Positions 1 to 9,785 of a DNA stretch of 64,000 bases are shown here, piece after piece. The DNA is from Astragalus membranaceus. Lineage: Eukaryota; Streptophyta; Magnoliopsida; Fabales; Fabaceae. Where the stretch lies: the NCBI GenBank assembly GCA_039519185.1, contig CM076851.1, forward strand, positions 97,895,531-97,959,530, given 5' to 3'. Below the pieces are notes generated by a model that had not been told where the DNA came from, ran no database searches, and saw only the letters and a program-made list of their open reading frames with translations. The translations under genes and the position numbers were made by a program. How positions within the stretch are numbered: position 1 is the stretch's first letter; each line of letters opens with the position of its first letter.

Positions 1-2466
1 CAATAATACTCCTTCAGGAGTTTTCTTAAACAATTCGTTTCCAATTACCACATAGCTTAAAGCTCTGTACTTTACCTTTTTATTGGTATTTCCTGTGGGA
101 TTTTGCAAGTATTCTACAATAGGCTTTCGCCAATCATCATTGGCCATATTGTCAATAGCAAAAACTTCTGCTAAAACAACTTCATCAACAATGTGGTGTT
201 GTTCGATACATTCCTCATCTGTATTTGTTGCCCCCCCAGTTTTTGGTGTTGACAATAATGATGAAGAAATATCATCAGACACGAGTTTCTCTTTTATTTC
301 GACTAATTCTTCAAGGCTTTGTTTTAAAACTCTATAACCTGATGCAATTTGGGCCAAATCATTCGCCACTTGATTATCAACTCGTGGTAAATGTTCTAAA
401 TGAACAGAGTCAAATCTCTTTAATAAGGAATTGGCCATAATAAAGTATTTAATAAGGTGTTCTTTAATACATTTATATTCTTTGGTCATTTGTTTGATAA
501 CCAATTCTGAATCACCTTTTATTTCAATACATCTTGCCCCCAGCTCAAGTAAAATTTCGAGGCCTATAATAAGAGCCTCATACTCAGCTTCATTATTTGA
601 GCAATGATTTCGAATTTTACACTTGTACTTCGTTGGAATGTTATTTGGTGAAATAATTAAAACACCAATCCCAACCCCTTTTTTATGACTCGAACCATCA
701 AAATACAACCTCCAAGGATATGTGTCTACGAAATGTAATGTTTCTTCGACAACAGAGTGGTCCACTATAAAATCAGCAACCACTTGTCCTTTAATTGATT
801 TTAAAGGTTGATAAGTTAAGTCATATTCAGATAAAGCTAAAGCCCATTTACCAATTCTACTATGCATTATTGGTTTCGACAGCATGTGCTTAATAATATC
901 AGAATGCGAATAAACACAAACATTAGCTGGCTTTATATATTGCTTTAACTTTGTGCATGAAAAATACAAGCAAAGGCACAACTTTTCTATAGAACTGTAC
1001 CTAGTTTCAGCATCTATTAAGACTCTACTAAGGTAATATATGGCTCTTTCGACACCATTATCATCCTCTTGAGCTAACATGCTACCTATTGTTTTTTCAG
1101 ATGCTGCTATATACAATTTGAGCACTTTGTTTCTAATAATAGGCATTAGAATTGGTGGTTTCATCAAATAAGACTTAATTTCTTCAAAGGCTGCTTGATG
1201 AACTGATTCCCATTTGAAAACTTCTTCTTTCTTCAGTCTCAACAATGGCGAAAATGCTTGAGTTTTGCCACTTAGATTTGATATGAATCTTCGTAGGAAA
1301 TTGATTTTTCCCAACAATGACTGAAGTTCTTTTTTGGTTGAAGGAGCCTTCGTTTCAATTATAGCTTTAGTCTTATTCTGATTGATTTCAATGCCTTTTT
1401 TGTGCACCACAAAACCCAAGAAATCTCCTGCACGCACACAGAAGGCACATTTTAATGGATTCATTTTCAATCCATATTTCCTCATTCTTTCAAAAGATTG
1501 TCGAAGATGGTCTAAATGGCCATTTTCTGAGGAAGATTTAACTACCACATCATCTATGTATATTTGCATAAAGTTTTCAATAAAATCATGAAACATACAA
1601 TTCATTGCCCTCTGATATGTAGCACCAGCATTTTTTAAACCAAATGGCATTACTACCCATTCATAAATACCTAATGCTCCTGGGCAACGAAATGCAGTTT
1701 TCGATACATCTTCTTCAGCAATAAAGATTTGATTATACCCAGAATAACCATCAAGCATGCTGAGGTATTCAAATCCTGCTGCTGAATCTATCAACATTTC
1801 TGCCACAGGCATTGCATATTCATCTTTGGGAGTTGCATTATTCAAATCTCTAAAATGTATGCAAACTCTAAGAGTGCCATTTTTCTTAATTACAGGAACT
1901 ATATTAGCTAACCATTCGACATACCTGGCAGTTCTGATGAATTTGTTCTTGAACAACCTTTCGATCTCCTCTTTAATTTTAGTTAATATTTGAGGAGCAA
2001 ACCTTCTTGGCATCTGCTTCACTGGTTTCTTCTCTGGTCGAATTGGCAATTGTAATTCCACAATGTCTCGACTCAATCCAGGCATTTCGTCATAGTCCCA
2101 AGCAAAGCAATCTTTGAACTCCCTTAGCAATGTTATAACGTTGTCTTTCAATGCAACATCCAGATATGCACTAACAAAAGTTGGCCTCTTCTTTGACCCA
2201 TCTCCCAAATCTACTTCCTCCAATGGATCTTGAGCTTGCATTCGCTTTGTTGAATCTCTAGGATCCTTTTCAAAACCTAATGGCTCATTATCATAAATGC
2301 AATCAAGCTTTTCATTCATAATAATGCCATTTTCATCTACAGAACCTTTGGCTTCGACAGCCATTGTTTGATGATTTAATTCGGCTTCCATAGCCGCTTT
2401 TAACTTATTTTCGGCCATATAAGCCGTAATCTTGTTCCATGCATTAGGAACTGACATAGGAAACAT
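1..2466 (-). CDS. pol: Pol polyprotein, partial (RT, RNase H, archaeal-type RNase H)
   Basis: An open frame of 822 codons with no stop up to the window edge; its C-terminal integrase is missing. The ATG at 2466-2464 lies one base after the gag-pro stop, in a different frame. RT holds the LDGYSGYNQ block (1710-1765) and the YIDDV active site (near 1550). RT is followed by a RNase-H-like segment whose first catalytic Asp position reads IAAS (near 1040), as expected for the decayed gypsy RNase H of Tat elements. A second RNase H starts with WRLYFDGSS (near 700). The usual CVDFRDLN block reads CIHFRDLN (near 1850), an Asp to His change outside the catalytic residues. The protein copies the element's RNA into DNA inside virus-like particles. 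How pol is translated after the upstream stop cannot be read from the sequence. Confidence 0.85.
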   Translation of the reverse strand, partial: MFPMSVPNAWNKITAYMAENKLKAAMEAELNHQTMAVEAKGSVDENGIIMNEKLDCIYDNEPLGFEKDPRDSTKRMQAQDPLEEVDLGDGSKKRPTFVSAYLDVALKDNVITLLREFKDCFAWDYDEMPGLSRDIVELQLPIRPEKKPVKQMPRRFAPQILTKIKEEIERLFKNKFIRTARYVEWLANIVPVIKKNGTLRVCIHFRDLNNATPKDEYAMPVAEMLIDSAAGFEYLSMLDGYSGYNQIFIAEEDVSKTAFRCPGALGIYEWVVMPFGLKNAGATYQRAMNCMFHDFIENFMQIYIDDVVVKSSSENGHLDHLRQSFERMRKYGLKMNPLKCAFCVRAGDFLGFVVHKKGIEINQNKTKAIIETKAPSTKKELQSLLGKINFLRRFISNLSGKTQAFSPLLRLKKEEVFKWESVHQAAFEEIKSYLMKPPILMPIIRNKVLKLYIAASEKTIGSMLAQEDDNGVERAIYYLSRVLIDAETRYSSIEKLCLCLYFSCTKLKQYIKPANVCVYSHSDIIKHMLSKPIMHSRIGKWALALSEYDLTYQPLKSIKGQVVADFIVDHSVVEETLHFVDTYPWRLYFDGSSHKKGVGIGVLIISPNNIPTKYKCKIRNHCSNNEAEYEALIIGLEILLELGARCIEIKGDSELVIKQMTKEYKCIKEHLIKYFIMANSLLKRFDSVHLEHLPRVDNQVANDLAQIASGYRVLKQSLEELVEIKEKLVSDDISSSLLSTPKTGGATNTDEECIEQHHIVDEVVLAEVFAIDNMANDDWRKPIVEYLQNPTGNTNKKVKYRALSYVVIGNELFKKTPEGVLL

Positions 2467-2467
2467 T

Positions 2468-5400
2468 TTAAGAATCAGAATACCACCCTTCAGGTTGGGC
2501 AGTAGCATCTCCTATTATTTGCCTTTCCCAAACAAAACCATAGTTTGGATGCAAATTAACTGAAGCAAATACATTATCAGCAGGAATGTATGCCTCATTA
2601 GAAGATGGACATGGCGGAATGTTCGCCAATTTTTTCTCAAAATTTTCCTTGGTGATGTGATTTACTTCAGCACGAAAATAACTTTGGTCTGCTTCAATGT
2701 ATTCGACAAGACCATCTTCCTTCCACATCACTAGTCTCTGATGTACTGTTGAAGGCACAGCACCGACTCCATGTATCCACTCCCTTCCAAGTAACATATT
2801 GAAATTTGCTTTGGAAGCAATTACTAAGAACAGAGTGGTCCTCTTGATAGTTCCAACAATCAATTCCACTTCAATGGCTCCAAGAGAGTAACCAGTTTTG
2901 CCTTCGTAATTACTTAAGACAATATTGTGTGGCTTGAGGTCGGTGATGGATATGCCTATCTTCTTCATAAGCACTTCAGGCATAAGATTCACAGCAGCAC
3001 CTCCATCAACTAACACTTTGTTGATGCCAATACCATTAACCTTAGCCTGAATATATAAAGGCTTCAGGTGACTCTGCATACTCGTATCTGGCCTCTCGAA
3101 AGTAGCCACCTGCTCTTCGACACAGCCATCATTCATCACATAGTAACACATGGGTTTGTGACAAGCCATATCTTCAGTAAAATCTTCCTCACTATTAGGC
3201 ACAGTTATGACATCATATTCCAGTGGCAATATTGACACCACATTACAGACGACATCGAAGTCATCATCAGAATCATCAAAACCAGAACCTATGTCTTCAT
3301 CAAAATCAGACTGAGCTTCTTTCCCTTTAGATGTCGAAGATGGAGGACAAATTCTTTCAAGTGCAGGCCTTCTAGGTTTTTCCATCGAAACATCCTTACT
3401 TTTTGCCTTATTTACCCCACTTGTAGGCTTAGCAACATCAGCACTGGTACTTGCTTCAACCTTAGAAGCCACCTTCTTATCACCCAACTGGACTTTGATT
3501 CCAAAGTGACTAGGAACCTTGTTCACGTCTAAAGAAGCTTTCTTCTTCTGGTTTCTCTGAAAACGACGCCACTGGGTTTTAGTCATAGGATTCTTACCTT
3601 TATAATTATTCCAATAATTATACTTGTTGGAATCACCTTGATGGACAACTTGAGCGTGTGCATTGTTGTGAACCCATTTTCCAACAGGGGAATTCGTTTG
3701 TGGAACGAAGGATTTACCAAACAGTTTTATGGATCCTTTCTTTCCTGGCTCTTGGCTTGTCGAAGGCTTAGTCGAAACATTAGCCTTGCTAGATGAAGGC
3801 TTAATCGTAACATTGGCCTTGTAACCAGGAAGCTCAGTGCTACCAAAATCAAAAAATGGCCTATTGTCAAGCCATTTCCTCTTACGTTGTTCCTGATCCT
3901 GGTACCCTTCAACAGCTTTAGCTGCTTCTTTGTCGAAAACAGCACTGCACCTAGGACATAGCATAACCTCAGAATTGTTCCACTTACATCTGTTGAGGAA
4001 ATCTATCAATTCCTCTTCAGCTTTTGGGAACACAGCATGTAGCTTCCCATCATATTCTTTCAAGGTTATCTCTTGTTTCTTCCCTTCAGCATATATAAAA
4101 CCTTCCAATTTCTTGGTGGAGGATTTAAGTTTCTTTGGAGGATATTTCATTTCAGCATCTACCATGTTTATATTCATTTCGAAAGGTTCTGTATACATGG
4201 CTTCAGCTTTGGGTAAAGGGTCATCTACAACTTGCATTGGAGTTTTCACCTTTCTATCTTCAAATTTTAATCTCCCTTCTTCGATTGCTTTTTGCACAAG
4301 ATCCCTGAAAAGCACACAACGGTCAGTGTTATGTCCCAAAAAATTATGGAACTTACAATAACCCTTTTTCTTTCTCTGGTCAAGAGTTGGTACTTTTAAG
4401 CCACTAGGTACCAATATCTGACCATCTTTTACTAACAGCTCAAATATTTCATCACATTTAGTAACATCAAAAGTATATGTCTTAGGCACAAATCTGTCAT
4501 TTTTTGGCTCAACAGGATTTTTCCCATTAGCAGGCCTTAGTAATTTACAAGTATAAGGAGGACCAGGCTTGAGTTCAGCCACGTCTATCTCCTCTCTTTC
4601 GACATCACTAAGTGTGGTGTCGAATTCTTCTTCGACATAAGCCACTTTTTCTTTTTTATGAAACCTATTTGACGTAGACTTTTCTTCTTTAAGCCTTTCC
4701 ACCTGTCGAACTCTGTCAGCTAATTGGGCCATATCCCTTAGATGAGATGTGTCCAATTTCTTCCTGATCGAATAATCAAGGCCACCAGCAGCCATTTCGA
4801 CGAGTTCATGTTCAGGCACTTGTGTGAAACAACGAGCCTTCAGTAGCCTAAACCTATTCAAATAGTCATCAACAGTTTCAGGTATTTTGCGCTGAACACT
4901 GGCCAATTCTTTGAGACTAATCTTAGATTGGCCCATGTAAAATTGCGCATGAAATGCTTTTTCTAATTGCCCCCATGTGAAAATAGAACCAGGGGGTAAT
5001 GTAGTAAACCAAGTAAAAGCATTTTTTGTTAAAGAACTTGGGAAATATTTCATTTTCAAATTCTCATTTTGGGCTATATCCCCAGACTCAGTCAAATAAC
5101 GAGCAATATGTTCGACAGTAGACTCTTTTGTGTCACCACCAAACTTAGTATATTTAGGAACTTTCCAGCCCCTTGGTAACTCAGTTTGCAACACATATTC
5201 ACACAATGGTGATATGAAATTTGGCCTATGCAAACCTATGTTAAGACCATTTTGCGCCATTATAGTTTCTACTAAAGTGGCTATATTATCATGAACGTCA
5301 ACATTATTTCGTTGTACTTGTCGAACAACCTCGTCAGCGTTCTGGTTTCGGTTTACCAAAACTACTTCAGGGATATGATTTGCTAACCCTTGTTGTTCGC

Positions 5401-6082
5401 CTACAACTGTCTGGGCTTCGACCGTAACCGCTCTTTGAGGGTTACCAGGCATATTACCCACTACATTGGGAATTTGCCTATTATTAACCGTTGGGGTCCC
5501 AAAGAAATCTGCAATTCGACCCATTTGATTGGCTAACATTTGGTAACTAGTGTTAGTATTTTGAATCAATGGATTAAAAACTGTACCAGTTTGTTGGGTT
5601 AACATATTAACCATATCATGATTGCTCTCATCAACTTGTTGTCGTAAGGCAAACAAAGATTCATTGGTTAATGCAGTAGGATTTCGACCCATTACACTTT
5701 CAGAAGAAACATGTACAGGAGACATGGTCGAAATATGTGGCATTCCAGTAGGCATGCCATATGATCCAGAAGGAAATGCAGGAAAACTTACATTATGAAA
5801 ATGTGGATTTAAACCGCTTCCTATTGCCATATAAGGATTATGAAGTCCCATATGTGACGGCAAAGGCATAGGTATAGATGCCATGTTTGACTGCGTTAAT
5901 CCAACGTTAGTCATTGATACTGACGGAACAGTTGTTGATGATGATGGGGATATTGTTCCCACAATCAACCCTGCATTTACGTTTGCAGAGTCTACTATTG
6001 TTCCCTGTTCTTGTGAAATCACAGGATTAGAACTAGACGCATTATTAGTAGGACGAACCATTTTTCCGCTTCTTAAGTGCAT
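2468..6082 (-). CDS. gag-pro: Gag-protease polyprotein of Tat-lineage element
   Basis: 1204 residues from the ATG at 6082 (MHLRSGK, a common start for Tat/Athila gag); the frame is open further upstream to 6133. Residues 1-300 are low-complexity and rich in N, P, M and V. The capsid-like gag domain lies around residues 310-450 (FTWFTTLPPG near 350). A zinc-knuckle-like motif CKFHNFLGHNTDRC at about 581-594 has the spacing C-X2-H-X4-H-X4-C. A lysine-rich linker follows. The aspartic protease lies near residues 1005-1120, with active site VDGGAA and the flap-side motif MLLGREW. Gag forms the particle and binds RNA; the protease matures the polyprotein. No internal stop is present. The ORF ends one base before the pol ATG. 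Confidence 0.88.
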   Translation of the reverse strand: MHLRSGKMVRPTNNASSSNPVISQEQGTIVDSANVNAGLIVGTISPSSSTTVPSVSMTNVGLTQSNMASIPMPLPSHMGLHNPYMAIGSGLNPHFHNVSFPAFPSGSYGMPTGMPHISTMSPVHVSSESVMGRNPTALTNESLFALRQQVDESNHDMVNMLTQQTGTVFNPLIQNTNTSYQMLANQMGRIADFFGTPTVNNRQIPNVVGNMPGNPQRAVTVEAQTVVGEQQGLANHIPEVVLVNRNQNADEVVRQVQRNNVDVHDNIATLVETIMAQNGLNIGLHRPNFISPLCEYVLQTELPRGWKVPKYTKFGGDTKESTVEHIARYLTESGDIAQNENLKMKYFPSSLTKNAFTWFTTLPPGSIFTWGQLEKAFHAQFYMGQSKISLKELASVQRKIPETVDDYLNRFRLLKARCFTQVPEHELVEMAAGGLDYSIRKKLDTSHLRDMAQLADRVRQVERLKEEKSTSNRFHKKEKVAYVEEEFDTTLSDVEREEIDVAELKPGPPYTCKLLRPANGKNPVEPKNDRFVPKTYTFDVTKCDEIFELLVKDGQILVPSGLKVPTLDQRKKKGYCKFHNFLGHNTDRCVLFRDLVQKAIEEGRLKFEDRKVKTPMQVVDDPLPKAEAMYTEPFEMNINMVDAEMKYPPKKLKSSTKKLEGFIYAEGKKQEITLKEYDGKLHAVFPKAEEELIDFLNRCKWNNSEVMLCPRCSAVFDKEAAKAVEGYQDQEQRKRKWLDNRPFFDFGSTELPGYKANVTIKPSSSKANVSTKPSTSQEPGKKGSIKLFGKSFVPQTNSPVGKWVHNNAHAQVVHQGDSNKYNYWNNYKGKNPMTKTQWRRFQRNQKKKASLDVNKVPSHFGIKVQLGDKKVASKVEASTSADVAKPTSGVNKAKSKDVSMEKPRRPALERICPPSSTSKGKEAQSDFDEDIGSGFDDSDDDFDVVCNVVSILPLEYDVITVPNSEEDFTEDMACHKPMCYYVMNDGCVEEQVATFERPDTSMQSHLKPLYIQAKVNGIGINKVLVDGGAAVNLMPEVLMKKIGISITDLKPHNIVLSNYEGKTGYSLGAIEVELIVGTIKRTTLFLVIASKANFNMLLGREWIHGVGAVPSTVHQRLVMWKEDGLVEYIEADQSYFRAEVNHITKENFEKKLANIPPCPSSNEAYIPADNVFASVNLHPNYGFVWERQIIGDATAQPEGWYSDS

Positions 6083-6136
6083 GCAAATACGAACACATAC
6101 AAGAACATAAAAAAAATTACGTATTAAAGGCAAACT

Positions 6137-6154
6137 GTCCCACCGGGCGTACCA
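6137..6154 (-). promoter_or_regulatory. Primer-binding site of Tat element
   Basis: The minus strand reads TGGTACGCCCGGTGGGAC three bases inside the 5' LTR end. It starts with the TGG that pairs with the CCA end of a tRNA, and it differs from the initiator-Met PBS of the other elements here. I do not recognise the tRNA. A search of this 18-mer against 3' ends of plant tRNAs would settle it. Confidence 0.65.
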
Positions 6155-6157
6155 ATT

Positions 6158-6883
6158 TGTTTGCTGGTGTTTTTAGCAAACAATCACTGGTTTTATTAGA
6201 AATGTTTGTGAGATTAAACCAGAAATCTCTAAAGCAATTGCCTTTAAACACCACAGTTTGTCAACAAATATATTTTAAAAAGGGAGACAATTCACCATGA
6301 AAATGCAAATCAAAGAAAAAGAAGTAGTAAAATGGAACGCAGAAATATAAAATGACTTGTATTGAAAGCAATAAATTGCATTAAATGTAAAGAGAAAGGT
6401 GCACAAATTCACATACGTGGTACAATAGTTCTTTTACTCAGTTTTCGCTGTGACTTGGAAGTTAGAGTTTCAGAACTGTGTGTTTGGTATAATAATTTGG
6501 CACCCCTGATTTCTACGTAGAAACCCCTATTTATACAGAAAATAATGACTGAAATGTAAACTGCTATGGACACGTGGCCACGTCTCAATAACCAGTGATG
6601 AACTTCGTGCCACGTTCGATGCCACAACTGCCTACGTTGTATTAACCGTAGTCTTGAAATTCGACATAACTGTTTGCCAATAACTGCTTGACGAAGTCCT
6701 GAATATACTTTCCTGTCGAAAACTCTTCCTTGTCGAATTGGTGAAGACTTCTTCTATCGAAAACATGCTGAGATGACTTAAATGTCACTTTTCTTTTCCA
6801 AAGGCATTATGAATGATCTTTAATGAAAAGTCAAACCCTATTAACTAACCACTCAAAAGCCTTGTCGAAATTCTAGGTTAACA
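6158..6883 (-). repeat. 5' LTR of Tat element (726 bp)
   Basis: Termini on the minus strand are TGTTAACC at 6883 and GCAAACA at 6158. The PBS lies just downstream. A TATA box, TATAAATAG, sits at 6535-6527 on the minus strand. Both ends were set from the short inverted TGTT/AACA termini and the resumption of Athila coding sequence at 6884. The partner LTR is outside the window. Confidence 0.8.
6527..6535 (-). promoter_or_regulatory. TATA box in Tat 5' LTR
   Basis: TATAAATAG on the minus strand, within the 5' LTR and about 370 bp before its 3' end, fits the RNA polymerase II promoter that transcribes the element toward lower coordinates. Confidence 0.6.
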
Positions 6884-6885
6884 GA

Positions 6886-7394
6886 TCCCATTTCATCTCA
6901 AAACATTTTGAAATGTTACTGCAAAAGTTTGGTGTAAGGCAAAAAATTGCAACGCCTTACCATCCCCAAACTAGTTTGGTGTAAGGCACAAAAGCTTGAT
7001 GATGCTCTCTGGGCTTATCGGACTGCGTACAAAACTCCCATAGGAATGACTCCTTTCAAATTAATTTATGGGAAGTCTTGCCACCTTCCGGTTGAACTAG
7101 AGCACAAAGCTTATTGGGTAATTAAACGCCTTAACCTGAACATGGAATTAGCCGGAGAAAAAAGAAAACTCCAACTAAACGAATTGGAAGAACTGAGAAT
7201 GGATGCTTATGAGAATGCCAAACTTTACAAAGAAAGAACAAAAAATTGGCATGATAAGCGTATCATTCGCAGAGAATTCAAGGAGGGTTTACCCCTTCGG
7301 ATCTGTAGAGATCTGGAGCGAGAAAACCGGATCGTTTAAAGTCAATGGTCAAAGGTTGAAAAATTATTTAATTGGTGACCCAATTGAAAAATAA
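6886..7394 (+). pseudogene. Integrase C-terminal part of Athila-type element, broken
   Basis: One frame gives integrase-core sequence ending ATPYHPQT near 6970. It breaks, then resumes near 6990 with KLDDALWAYRTAYKTPIGM and continues through LPVELEHKAYW to RREFKEG near 7288. After a second break, a different frame carries the C-terminal end FKVNGQRLKNYL and a stop at 7392-7394. The two breaks remove the segment around the third catalytic residue and the middle of the C-terminal domain, so this is not functional. The 14-base string TTTGGTGTAAGGCA occurs on both sides of the first break, suggesting filler copied during deletion repair. Confidence 0.82.
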
Positions 7395-7965
7395 ACTAGT
7401 TTAGTTCTGCAAGATCCCAATTGAAATTTTGATCGTCAAGCTAGTGACGTTAAATGAGCGCTGCGTGGGAGGCAACCCACGAAGTAACTGTGTGTTTGTT
7501 TTGCAGGTCAGCAGTAAATCAGGTGAACTTTCCTTTACCCTTTCATGTTGTTTAAATTGTTAAAACATTGAGGACAATGTCTGGTCCAAGCGTGGGGGCG
7601 TATCTTGCCCTGTTTTACTATTTTCCTGTTTTTAATTTCTAGTTTATTTCAATAAATAAAGTTCGTCTCCCATTGCTGAAAATCCTTGTGAGTTTTTGAA
7701 GCATGTTTTAGATAAGCCTTTTCTGGACAAAAATAATTTTTCAAATTTTCATTAGCAATCATCTAGGTGGACTGGTTGGGAACAACAAAATTGTATCACG
7801 GTTCGATTTCTACTTCTAGGGATTTTTCACACACACACTATTGAGACCACTTTCAGTTGCTAATACAATTAGAAGGACTAAAGAGAAACTAGTAACCTGG
7901 TTCTCTTGGTGACATTCACTGGATGCGCGGTTACTGGAGAAAAACGTCTGAGTTGGGGTATCAAG

Positions 7966-8023
<58 letters not shown>

Positions 8024-8414
8024 AAACCAATTCAAAATGCAAAAATTGGTGCATTTTAAATGTCAAAATGAATGGTTAGCATATAAAATCAAAAAGAAAA
8101 GAAAAATGCTTGAATACCCAACATATAAAGACCCTCCTTTGAGACCCTGTCTTAGTAAATGGAGGACCCAAGCTTAAGAATGTTGGGGAACCGGTTCTAT
8201 GATGACATTGATATCCTCTCTAAAAGTATTGATACCTTAAAGTTGTCTCCCAATTCCCCAAGAAGCCCAGATAGTAGTTCTCAAACCAAAATGTTAGAAT
8301 TGCCCCACAGTTCACTTAATGTTTCGATGTGAAAATAATTTTCCTTCAGAATTGGCCTAAGGATTTACACTGTTTTTGCTTGAGGACAAGCAAAGGTTCA
8401 AGCGTGGGGGAGTT
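7395..8414 (+). other. Athila 3' non-coding region with polypurine tract
   Basis: No credible ORF. It holds the short inverted motif GCGTGGGAGGCAACCCACG (about 7464-7482), often seen after pol in Athila-type elements. Two polypurine-like blocks built the same way follow, GAGGACAA...CAAGCGTGGGGG, at about 7569-7598 and 8381-8410. The second directly precedes the 3' LTR and is the probable plus-strand primer (AAGCGTGGGGGAGT). No env-like ORF is seen between them. Confidence 0.65.
7969..8020. repeat. (AT)n microsatellite
   Basis: A pure AT dinucleotide run of about 26 units in the Athila 3' region. It produces artefactual Ile-Tyr ORFs on both strands. Confidence 0.97.
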
Positions 8415-9785
8415 TGATAAGTCTATTTTTAGAGTCTTTTTAATAGTTATTTTCATTAATTTTTATTGGTATTTTAATTATATTTTGGAGCTATTTTACT
8501 ACAAATATTTACTTTTTATTTTTAGGTTTTATTTTGAAGCAAAAGAGAAAATAAGAGCTAAAATGAAGAAACAAAGGAAATATTTGAGGAAGAACAATTT
8601 TTAAGCACTAAGACACTCTCCAAGGGCGCCAAGAACCAAAACTGGCAAAGGACAGGGCCCCTAGGGCGCCAAAAACCAAGAACAGCACAATCTGGCGCAG
8701 GACAGGGCGCCATGGGAGCCAAATAGGCAACACTGGCGCAGCACAACGCAAACTGGCGCAGGACAGGGCGCCATGGGCGCCAAGGAGCAACACATGCGCA
8801 ACACAGGAGCAAAACTGGCGCAGGGGTAGGGCGCCAAGGGCGCCAAAATGCAGTCAAAAAGTGGCTGCGGCCACTTGTTGGTGGCTAACCATGCCAACTT
8901 GATTTTTTACTTCTTTTTGACTATTTTGCCCCTCCACTCAAGTGCTATGCCCACTTGTTGATGGCTTTGCCTTGTCCACTTGTTGGTAGATATTTTCCCT
9001 CATATTTTCCTATAAATAGGACCTTGATCCTCACTTGTAAAGAGACTTGGTTTTGTGAGTGAATCTTTTCTCAAGACTTGAATTTACTGACAAAGTTCAT
9101 CTCAAAAATTCTCTAAAGATTGTTCTTCATGTTCATCATGTTCTTCATGTTCTTTTACTTTCTTGCTATTTAAATTCTTGCAATTTATTTTCTAAGTCCT
9201 TTATTTTCCAAGTCATTTACTTTCTTGCCCCTTTATTTTCCAAGTCATTTACCTTCTTACCCTTTATTTTCCAAGTCATTTATTTTCTTGCTATTTAAAT
9301 TCTCGCAATTTATTTTCTAAGTCCTTTATTTTCCAAGTCATTTACTTTCTTGCCCCTTTATTTTCCAAGTCATTTACTTTCTTGCCCCATTATTTTCCAA
9401 GTCATTTATTTTCTTGCTATTTAAATTCTTGCAATTTATTTTCTAAGTCCTTTATTTTCCAAGTCATTTACTTTCTTGCCCTTTATTTTCCAAGTCAATT
9501 ATTTTCTTGCTATTTAAATTTTTGCAATTTATTTTCTAAGTCCTTTATTTTCCAAGTCATTTACTTTCTTGCCCCTTATTTTACAAGTCATTTATTTTCT
9601 TTTCTCCTCTTTTGTCTACAATGATCATGAGTGAGTAGACTTTACTAAAACATTCCTTCTTTCTAAAAACACTTTCTTTTCAGTTAATCGACTTTGAAAA
9701 ATTAAATTGGTAATCACCTAGGCTCTCCCTGTGGATCGATAACTCTTTTTATTACGGGACAAGACCGTGCACTTGTGGCCTATCA
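8415..9785 (+). repeat. 3' LTR of Athila-type element (1371 bp)
   Basis: Begins TGATAAG directly after the polypurine tract and ends CCTATCA, giving inverted TGATA/TATCA termini. Its end is confirmed by the join to Ogre LTR sequence at 9786. Inside are two tandem-repeat blocks: 8617-8850, GGCGCC-rich units of the type CTGGCGCAGGACAGGGCGCC; and 9155-9605, units around TTTATTTTCCAAGTCATTTA and CTTGCTATTTAAATTCTTGC. A TATAAATAGG motif at about 9011-9020 is the likely promoter. Confidence 0.82.

Larger units (their letters stand above)
1..6883 (-). mobile_element. Tat-lineage Ty3/gypsy retrotransposon, 5' two-thirds (runs off left edge)
   Basis: Read on the minus strand, the order is LTR (6883-6158), primer-binding site, gag-protease ORF, then a pol ORF with RT, a degenerate RNase H and a second archaeal-type RNase H. 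The second RNase H is the hallmark of the Tat lineage. Integrase and the 3' LTR would lie left of base 1. Both ORFs are open here, so this is a young copy. It is inserted in the integrase gene of an Athila-type element, whose reading frame resumes at 6884. The likely 5 bp target duplication begins GATCC at 6884; its partner lies outside the window. Confidence 0.85.
6884..9785 (+). mobile_element. Athila-type Ty3/gypsy element, 3' part
   Basis: The plus strand holds the end of an integrase gene, a 1 kb non-coding region with Athila-like conserved blocks, a polypurine tract and a 3' LTR (8415-9785). The left part was displaced beyond the window by the Tat insertion. The element lies inside the Ogre 3' LTR: sequence after 9785 starts CCTATCATCAACTT, and the intact Ogre LTR has the same sequence at 48366. 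CCTAT is therefore the predicted target duplication. Confidence 0.82.

Noticed and set aside
7878..8177. ORFs with poly Ile-Tyr stretches
   Set aside because: They come from the (AT)n microsatellite.
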